DNA of 25,413 bases from Chara braunii. Taxonomy: Eukaryota > Streptophyta > Charophyceae > Charales > Characeae. The first letter of the stretch is position 1; each line of letters opens with the position of its first letter. The stretch spans positions 642,270-667,682 of the forward strand of contig BFEA01000610.1 in NCBI GenBank assembly GCA_003427395.1, written 5' to 3'. The notes under the pieces are model-generated. The model was not told the origin of the DNA, made no database searches, and saw nothing but the letters and a program-made list of their open reading frames with translations. The position numbers and the translations under genes are program-made. Below are positions 19,566 to 25,413 of this stretch, one piece after another.

Positions 19566-20324
19566 TCAAGGTCCGGCTCGGTTATCCTCTAATTTCCGTC
19601 GACGACAGGCTATAGCTACCCGAATCAAGTCAGAGGGGTCCAACCCTGCTAGCTCTCCCTCACAGATCTTGCCTAAATATCTCCACGATATCTTAGATTC
19701 TCTCGCGTGTCGACCCCACCTCTCAAAAGCGTAACCCAGGTCCTCTAGGGTCAACCAATCGTCCCTACAGGGGTCCCGAAAACACCAGGTTAGCAAGGTG
19801 TGCAGGTCTGATCTCGTGAACCTGAACTGACTTAGGATGAAAACCCTTCTTCCCACCGGCTTCTTAACAGCCTCGGAGGGGTAAACCCGCTCAAAAATGA
19901 ATCGGGGAAGCTTCACAGGCTCGCTGGAGAGGAACCGCGGTATCTCTTTCCAACCTCCGTAGGTCACTAGATATTCCTCTTCGCACCCCTCGTGAGGTCC
20001 CAACCCCTCCACTAACTCCCTTAGCCGGCCCCTTACGACTTGAGCGTCCCAGAGAGGGTCCTGCCCAGTCCGTAGGCTACGCGCTATCTCAACAAAGTCT
20101 TTCTTCGAGAGGAATATCCTGGCTTCTCCAACCAAGACCGATCCCTGGCGACTCACCACGAAGCGTACGAACGCCTTCCCTCGTCGGGTCCCCCCCTCCT
20201 CTCGTAGGACAGTCCTAGCTGGTTCGGCCAGCCGGGCCCTAGGCAGAGTAATTCTAATAACCTCCCCGGTATCCTTTACGGGCTCTATGGACGCCCAGAG
20301 AGTCCTCGGAATCCTTCTTATCAT
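19566..20324 (-). CDS. Family A member (A8), 252 residues
   Basis: ATG 20324 overlaps the A7 stop as ATGA. The frame is open for 252 codons to TGA 19566. Module 1: VIRITLPRARL (residues 22-32), FVRFVV (52-57), EARIFLSKKDFVEIARSLRT, then GQDPLWDA. Module 2 begins VKLPRFIFERVYPSEA (137-152), followed by LHTLLTWCFRDPCRDDWLTL and an Arg/Lys-rich end. Just past the stop another frame stays on theme (EPDLEGFVGLDRVRDKVQRI, then LLETATIAILDEVTIDLLLG to TAA 19397). The native gene may therefore have been about 310 codons before a frameshift near 19580 and a TGA in that tail. Closest neighbour in sequence is A11. Function unknown. Confidence 0.7.
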   Translation of the reverse strand: MIRRIPRTLWASIEPVKDTGEVIRITLPRARLAEPARTVLREEGGTRRGKAFVRFVVSRQGSVLVGEARIFLSKKDFVEIARSLRTGQDPLWDAQVVRGRLRELVEGLGPHEGCEEEYLVTYGGWKEIPRFLSSEPVKLPRFIFERVYPSEAVKKPVGRRVFILSQFRFTRSDLHTLLTWCFRDPCRDDWLTLEDLGYAFERWGRHARESKISWRYLGKICEGELAGLDPSDLIRVAIACRRRKLEDNRAGP

Positions 20325-21049
20325 CGGCCCTCAAAACCCCTCCGGTTTGCCACTTGTTCTTCTCCGAAGAAGCGAGTGTACGGGACGTCTGCGACGAGGG
20401 ATCGGAGTTCCTCAAACTCCCTCAATCTTCCAAATATTGTGGATAGTTCCCTCCTTGGGGAAATTCCCGCGTCCACGCACCGAGTATAAAGCCAAAACAA
20501 ACCCCTAGCCCGTACCCCGGATTCTCGAGCAGCCCTAAGCACCGCTACTACTTTCTCTTCCGGGTCCCTTAGGAACGAACTGGCCACGAACTGGGGCAAG
20601 TTAGCGTGAAGGANNCCGGAAGCGCGAGGGACCTCNCCGGGCTCGGCGAAGGAAACTAGGGACCACGACTCGAAAGTCCCNTCCTCGTAATCTGTTAANA
20701 CCAGGTTNTTCGCCAACAGCCTGGCGGACTCTCGGTACTCAAAGTGCGTAAGCCGCCCGGTCACTAAGCCCCTCCAGACCTCGGTCCACCTCTCTTCGTC
20801 GAAAAAAATGGTGGCTCGNATTTCTAGGAANCGACCGATGTCGGGNGGGCCNCCTCTCTCCACACCCTCTTTCCAAGTGAGCCTTCGCGCTCGAACCCAC
20901 ACGTAGGCCCCTTCTCTGATTAATCCCCCCTTCTCAACACTCATCCAATAAGGAGTCACCTGAGGATCTCCGGGGATCAAGACCTTTTCGGGATCACTAG
21001 ACTCTATTGACTCTACTACCCCTTCTTCATTGAGGATGAACTTCACCAT
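20321..21049 (-). CDS. Family A member (A7), full length and intact
   Basis: ATG 21049 to TGA 20321, 242 residues, the best-preserved copy. Module 1: AYVWVRARRLTWKEG (48-62) and RATIFFDEERWTEVWRGLVTG (78-98). Module 2: LPQFVASSFLRDPEEKVVAVL (151-171), GLFWLYTRCVDAGISPRREL (183-202), IFGRLREFEELRSL (205-218). The second half looks helical. The start overlaps the end of A6 by 23 nt and the stop overlaps the A8 start by 4 nt. About eleven ambiguous bases (20614-20852) make roughly ten residues unknown but break nothing. No nucleic-acid-binding or enzyme motif was recognised. Overlapping starts suggest translation coupled to neighbours, if it is expressed at all. Confidence 0.75.
   Translation of the reverse strand: MVKFILNEEGVVESIESSDPEKVLIPGDPQVTPYWMSVEKGGLIREGAYVWVRARRLTWKEGVERXGXPDIGXFLEXRATIFFDEERWTEVWRGLVTGRLTHFEYRESARLLAXNLXLTDYEXGTFESWSLVSFAEPXEVPRASXXLHANLPQFVASSFLRDPEEKVVAVLRAARESGVRARGLFWLYTRCVDAGISPRRELSTIFGRLREFEELRSLVADVPYTRFFGEEQVANRRGFEGR
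20614..20852. other. Cluster of ambiguous bases (N)
   Basis: Single Ns at 20614, 20615, 20636, 20681, 20699, 20708, 20819, 20831, 20846 and 20852, all inside A7. Only two other Ns (25156, 25247) occur in the window. Confidence 0.95.
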
Positions 21050-21713
21050 CGGCTTTCGTCGCCCTAAAGACCCACCTGCGATAATCTTCCGGAGAGAGAG
21101 TGTAGGTCTTCTCTAAAGAACCCAGTCTACGGAAAATACCCCAGAGTCTTCTGCGCGGCGGAATACCTTGATCGATGCAGTGTGTATAGAGTATCCACAG
21201 GGAGCAGAAGGTAAGGCCCAAACTCCTACCTCTCTCTAGAAGACGCACTATCTTTTCTTCGTTTGCCCTAGCAAACAGGTAAGACAGCACCCTCAGAGTC
21301 AAGGGTTATCTTGACCTTGGAAGCTCTTCCTTCCTCACGAACCTCTCCTTTTCCACGGGTACGAATGCAAATCGCTCTCTAATCCTGCCTATCCATTCTC
21401 CTCTTACCTCTCTTGCTTCTCGCAACAGTCTTTCCAGCCCACCCCCTTGTCTCAGAACTAGGGGTACAATAAGCTTTGCCCAGGCTTCCGGTACTACGTA
21501 AATAACCGCGGTCACTTCAAGACTTCGTCCAACACCTTGGCCTTCTACTTCCTTGGACTCCACCCACACAAATTCCCCACTGACCGTGGACCGGCCCTCT
21601 TCTATCCTTTCCCAATCAGGGACTTCCCCTTTGCTAGGGATCAGCGTAAGGGCCTCACTGTCTTCTAATGGGGACTCTAAGAAGCACCTCCGCTTTTTAT
21701 CACGGAACACCAT
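21027..21713 (-). pseudogene. Family A member (A6), one in-frame TAA
   Basis: ATG 21713, 4 nt after the A5 stop, opens 135 codons to TAA 21306-21308. The same frame then continues to TAA 21027, so the whole is about 228 codons with one stop at the junction of the two modules. Module 1: GEFVWVES (46-53) and TAVIYVVPEAWAKLIVPLVL (68-87). Module 2: LFARANEEKIVRLLERGRSL, then LWILYTHCIDQGIPPRRRL and IFRRLGSLE, very close to A7. The stop could be recent decay, a sequencing error, or a split into two proteins; a TTG at 21302 is the only nearby start-like codon for the second half. Function unknown. Confidence 0.72.
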
Positions 21714-21717
21714 TCAT

Positions 21718-22460
21718 CTAAAAGACCCTCTGTGGCACCCCGAAGACCTTTTGGTAACCGTAGTCTCTTCCTCCCTCACGGTCCCGGGTGTACTCCCTAA
21801 GGATCCCGGCACGAATCCTACAAGCCTTGATCCCGTATGGCACCGGGTTATCTACGCAGTAGGAGTAGTACCAATGGAGTGACCTAACAGAGAGTTGCCA
21901 ACCCTTTTCCCGCATTATGGACCGCACTACCTGTTGTATCGTTCCTCCTTCTCGCTCACCCTTCAGAAAACAAATGATGGGAATATGGCCCAGACGCACC
22001 CTGTGGCACGAGGGTACTTGCCGTCCCGGGCGCAGGTCACCCTCACCTCGACGGGTGGGCAGTGTCTAAGGGGGTCAGCCTCAAAGATCTGCCTCAAAAC
22101 CGGTCCTGCCTGGGTTTCCCAATGATCCGCACGGTACCACCCCAGGACCAAATGAGTGACGTACTCGACCCAAGCTTCCTTACTCAAGTAGACTGTTCCT
22201 TCCGCACGGATCACTGTTCGCCTGGGTCTCTTCCCATTCTGGGGCCTGTTCCGGGACCACCTGTCCCCCTCCCAAGTTCCCACTACAAAACGAGCCCAGA
22301 GAAAAACCCCTCTCTCTAGCTCTACCCCTCTCTCGCGACCGGCTAAATACCGCTCCGTGCGGTGGTCTAAGGGGACGCTGAAGCACTCTCGGTCTTTGCT
22401 TAAATCAGCTTTCTCAATCCGAACCCCTTCCTCTTCAGTACCCTCTATGATTCTAACCAT
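21718..22460 (-). pseudogene. Family A member (A5), stop and frameshift
   Basis: ATG 22460 lies inside the stop region of B2 (8-nt overlap). The first frame reads 165 codons to TGA 21963. Module 1: RGVFLWARFVVGTWEG (50-65), then AEGTVYLSKEAWVEYVTHLV (86-105). The frame ends IFPSFVF, equivalent to LPQFVAS in A7. Module 2 continues in another frame (up to 21999) with IQQVVRSIMREKGWQLSVRS and LHWYYSYCVDNPVPYGIK, ending at TAG 21718. The N-terminus (MVRIIEGTEEEGVRIE) resembles A7's MVKFILNEEGVVESIE. Decayed by one TGA and one frame change. Function unknown. Confidence 0.7.
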
Positions 22461-22818
22461 CCCCTAGGACTATCTCCTCTATGATTTGAACTAGCGCTCT
22501 CCACTCGTCCGACCCGTCCAGGAAGGCGTCCAGAATAGTGGGGGCTGACCTACCCCCTCACGGATACGTCCGGCACCCAAACGAGTACAAATAGTTAATC
22601 TCATAAGCCCCTAGCAGCTGCCTCTCAAGCTGCGCGTGACCGATCGCCTCCTCCCAGCTATCCAAATATCCCGCCGCTCTATCTACCCCCTCTTCTACGT
22701 ACAAGGCTATGTCGAAGTGCCCGGTCCACCAGTAAAAGGTATAGCACTAAACATCTACTCCGCCTATATCACCCACACTAATCCCTGCAGGCTCAAACTC
22801 CAAAGGCCTCAAGCTCAT
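22453..22818 (-). pseudogene. Family B copy 2 (B2), two in-frame stops
   Basis: A 121-codon frame from ATG 22818 to TAG 22453, broken by TAG 22747-22749 and TGA 22558-22560. It aligns along its length with B1: GVDV then TAG then CYTFYWWTGHFDIALYVEEG (B1 SVDVWCYSFRLWTGDFDVGVYVEEG); WEEAIG (WEEAMG); NYLYSFGCRTYP, TGA, GGR (KYFYSLGYRTYPRGGR); LDAFLDGSD (PDAYLGGSD). The TAG stands where B1 has Trp and the TGA where it has Arg. It adds a tail (EWRALVQIIEEIVLGDG) missing from B1. Unknown function. Confidence 0.7.
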
Positions 22819-22855
22819 GGATCCGCCGCTCTCACCATATCCCTACCAATACTTT

Positions 22856-23164
22856 TCATCCATCCGACCCACCAAGATAAGCGTCCGGAATTACCGGCGT
22901 CGGGCGACCACCTCTCGGGTAGGTACGATATCCTAGAGAGTAGAAATACTTGAATCCGTAACCCCTTAACTCCTCCCGCGAACAGCGGGAGTCGCCCATC
23001 GCCTCTTCCCACCCTCGAAGGAAGTCCTCTCCTTGATCTTGCCCCTCCTCTACGTAAACACCTACATCAAAGTCCCCAGTCCATAGTCTAAAGGAGTAGC
23101 ACCACACATCAACACTTCCGTGGGTACACACACTAATCCATTCGGGAGTGGCTTCTAGACTCAT
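22856..23164 (-). CDS. Family B copy 1 (B1), 102 residues
   Basis: Intact from ATG 23164 to TGA 22856. Features: VDVWCYSFRLWTGDFDVGVY, then VEEGQDQGEDFLRGWEEAMG, and a Tyr/Gly-rich block GYGFKYFYSLGYRTYPRGGR. The frame may be shortened by about 18 residues relative to B2, whose sequence runs past GGSD. The 'YFYS.G.RTYPRGG' block resembles 'WLYT.C.D.GI.PRR' in the second module of family A, so B may be a distant single-module relative; this is inference. It is the first member of the tight minus-strand series, 37 bp before B2. No known domain recognised. Confidence 0.6.
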   Translation of the reverse strand: MSLEATPEWISVCTHGSVDVWCYSFRLWTGDFDVGVYVEEGQDQGEDFLRGWEEAMGDSRCSREELRGYGFKYFYSLGYRTYPRGGRPTPVIPDAYLGGSDG

Positions 23165-23760
23165 ACAGTATAATCAAAGGGAAATTCTCACTTCCTATTG
23201 GCCACTCGAGAGAGAGACCACCTCCATCCCGTGAGGAAGAGAAGCCTGTGAGCTCAGAAGGATCAAATGGACCAGAGAAGGAACGCCGTCTCACTCGGCT
23301 ACCTTCCTGTCCTCTCCCGCTGAGAGACTCCTCCCCACCCCCGGACTAGAGACTAGCCGCGGATACAGGTTATCCCCGAGGAAGATTGGCAACCCCCTCC
23401 CCGGAGTCGGACCGAAGTCACACACCCGCACCCTACGTCCCCCACTGAACCGACCTCTAGTCCTAATTAGCCTATCCGGTACCACGCCTCTACTCGGCCC
23501 ACCTCAAGCGTGGAATTACCCGGGTCCCAGGATAAGATCCACCTATGTATCGGGAATCGCTAGCCTATCTACTCCCTCCCCATTCTCCTCATCGTGAACT
23601 CTTCGCACTTCGTTCCCTTATCCCTCTTTCGCCTCGTGCTGCCTCTTTTCTCTCTTGGAATCACCGAAAGATCGGGGAATGTAAAAAAAAGGGTGGGAAG
23701 AGCGGAGCTTTTAGGAAGAGGCTCTCAGGTGGGGTCGATAAACTTACGTACCTCGGATCT
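23165..23760 (-). other. Upstream of B1: no clear gene
   Basis: A 64-codon minus frame (23291-23485) contains FSGGRRVRVCDFGPTPGRG and GLPIFLGDNLYPRL, faintly like the start of family A module 1, but too short and divergent to call. If the array is expressed, its leader or promoter should lie here or further right; no element was recognised. Confidence 0.4.
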
Positions 23761-24306
23761 TCAATACTCGTTATCGTAGTCCCAATAATCCACCAGTTCC
23801 GAGTCCGAGAAGTCGGCTAGACACCGCTCCACCCAGGAGCTGGCCTCCGATCCCTCGCCCAAGGTCCCCCAAGTATTCCCCTCTTCTTGAATGCCCTCGC
23901 TATGAAGGTCAGGAATCTCCCTCTCTCCCCCTCGCTCCGGCACCCGTCGCACCACACTTTTCTCCCCCAAGCCCCGAACTGGTCCCGATTGAGAGTCCCG
24001 CTCCCTCGCGGGAGTTGCAACCGTCGTAAGCCCCCGTGGATCGAGAATCGAAACCCCTAACCCCTCTCTAGACACAATTTCTCTTGCGGTACTTCGCCCC
24101 TGGGTGGGTGCCCTCCACAACCCGTGTGGATCAAGAACACTTGGCGACCCCCTCGGATCCCAAATAAACAGCGCTACCGGCCCCTCTCGGACCCCTCTCC
24201 TCGCTCCCTCTCTTTCTCTCTCTCTCTCCCCCCCTTGAGCAGACTCCCTTATACTATTTCCCTGGATTGTTATTCTCCCTTCCCTTTCATTGTTCTTCAC
24301 CCTCAT
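23761..24306 (-). CDS. Hypothetical hydrophilic protein, 181 residues
   Basis: Intact from ATG 24306 to stop 23761. Arg/Glu/Gly-rich, with an ERERERE run encoded by a short GA microsatellite at about 24203-24230. Three related blocks appear: FIWDPRGSPS, SVLDPHGLWRAPTQGRS and SILDPRGLTTVATPARE. The C-terminus is acidic and aromatic (DFSDSELVDYWDYDNEY). No enzyme or transmembrane motif. Same strand and upstream of family B, so it could be the first gene of the minus series, but low complexity makes coding uncertain; it could also be a Gag-like N-terminus. Confidence 0.4.
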   Translation of the reverse strand: MRVKNNEREGRITIQGNSIRESAQGGEREREREGARRGVREGPVALFIWDPRGSPSVLDPHGLWRAPTQGRSTAREIVSREGLGVSILDPRGLTTVATPARERDSQSGPVRGLGEKSVVRRVPERGGEREIPDLHSEGIQEEGNTWGTLGEGSEASSWVERCLADFSDSELVDYWDYDNEY

Positions 24307-25413
24307 TCAGACCCCTCAGGCAAACTGTGCTCCCCCTTAGTTTTTCAAGTTTTTTAGAAATAAACACTCGCAAAAAAACAAACACACGAAAAAGAACTGA
24401 CCTGCTTTTACCCTTCGAAGGCCGGAAGTGGGCGCCGAGATCGCAAGCGGGCCGGAGCGGACCTGCAAAAAGAACCAAGAAGACAAGCCCTGACACCCGG
24501 AAACCCCTCATCTCCGACAAACCCCAACAACAAGCCCCTCCCCAATAAACCCCGTGCCGACGTCGCTTGAGAAGAGACTCGATCACCGTGAAGAAACTGC
24601 TCGAAGACACATTGTGGGGAAACCCGGGGAGGGGCGCCTACCGTTCGTCAAAGCCATGGGCCACGGCGCCTGTCACTTCGCCGCGCCCGCTTCCGAGGTC
24701 CTCAACGATCGGCAGGGGATTAATGTTGAGGGGCGCAGTATCATGCACCCTGTTTCTGCGGGTTCACACGGAAGTAGAATTCATCAGTCAACCGGTAATT
24801 TCACAAGTTTAATAGACTGCTCGTAATTCTGCACACTTACAGCTTCAATGGAGAAGTCTGGGAAACGGACTGACTCACATAGACTGACTCACACAGATTG
24901 TCTCGCATAGTATCACTCCACACACATACAATCCTGAGATGGTGGGGTCTGAGCCATACATAGAAGACGGTCAGCCCCGTTCACACATACACATGAATGG
25001 GGGAGGAGAGACGAAGAGGTGGGGGGGGGTAGATAACACCGAAAGTCACCGAGATAGGATCGGATAGATCGCCGATATAGTAGTCCAAAATGTCCTCCAA
25101 CCAGATCAAAAAGTCGAGGACCATAAGTCACCAATGTCGGTGATACAGAGTCCAANTGTAATCGGTGTCTGAACGGTTGTCGTCAAGTATCAGCCCCAAC
25201 AATCTCCAAACCTCCAATCCGGTAAGTACCACAGTCTCATACCACCNAAGTCCAACTCTGATCTCCGTCCAACTAGTTGCTGTGGCTTTGCAGGTTGGCA
25301 GAATAGGGGCAGTGGGAGTTCCCGTTAATCCATCCATACGCATCACTATTTAGATGACAGACATTTGGCTACCTTGAGAGAGTCATAGTTACTCCAGCCA
25401 TTTACCCTCGCTC
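24307..25413. other. Right end: no supportable gene
   Basis: Two overlapping plus frames (24554-24826, 24567-24812) of 80-90 codons show no motif and no relation to families A or B. Small structures: 'gactgactcaca' repeated near 24870-24897, and an 8-10 G run at 25020-25030. One N each at 25156 and 25247. Confidence 0.45.

Noticed and set aside
24554-24826. 90-codon plus-strand frame at the right end
   Set aside because: No motif, overlapping competing frames, no neighbour or homolog to support it.

Overview
The window looks like repeat-rich nuclear DNA from a eukaryote with a large, transposon-loaded genome. It has two minisatellite arrays, long CT/GA microsatellites, a decayed Ty3/gypsy retrotransposon, a MITE-like hairpin and no bacterial-style housekeeping genes. 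The Gag-Pol wording (YIDD reverse transcriptase, D-D-35-E integrase, GPY tail) reminds me of elements from streptophyte algae such as Chara, or less likely a basidiomycete. That is recollection, not something the sequence proves. Scattered single N bases show a draft assembly.

Layout. 1-2340: two abutting tandem arrays, unit 91 bp then about 83-93 bp. 2415-2515: CT-rich tract. 2580-5393: no gene I can support. 5394-9302: four plus-strand, tandem, degenerate copies (A1-A4) of a protein family I do not recognise. The third is split by a 250-bp hairpin element flanked by a 9-bp direct repeat. 9411-9759: purine tract and a possible LTR. 9754-16326: decayed gypsy gag-pol. 16620-17543: decayed acidic reading frame after pol. 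17881-18050: CT microsatellite. 18167-22460: minus-strand array of five clear and one tentative member of the same family (A11, A10, A8, A7, A6, A5 from left to right). 22453-23164: two tandem copies of a second small family (B2, B1). 23761-24306: hydrophilic minus-strand reading frame. The rest to 25413 shows nothing convincing.

The main result is the A family. Each full copy has two modules. The first carries a hydrophobic 'F(V/L)W(V/I)' strand followed by a '(I/V)(F/Y)LS..W......L..G.DP' motif. The second begins near 'LP.F(V/I)' and contains either '(L/F)YR.S.E.GPFE.N..E(L/V)..VL' (plus array) or 'L.WLYT.C.D.GI.PRR.L..IF.RL' (minus array). The two arrays converge on the central retrotransposon. 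The minus array is packed like a viral or bacterial operon, with neighbours overlapping (including an ATGA start/stop overlap) or only 4-8 nt apart. That is unusual for a eukaryotic chromosome. A7 is intact and A8 nearly so, while most other members carry in-frame stops or single-base frameshifts. I infer a tandemly duplicated, partly decayed gene system, possibly viral in origin or carried by a retroelement. Its function is unknown.
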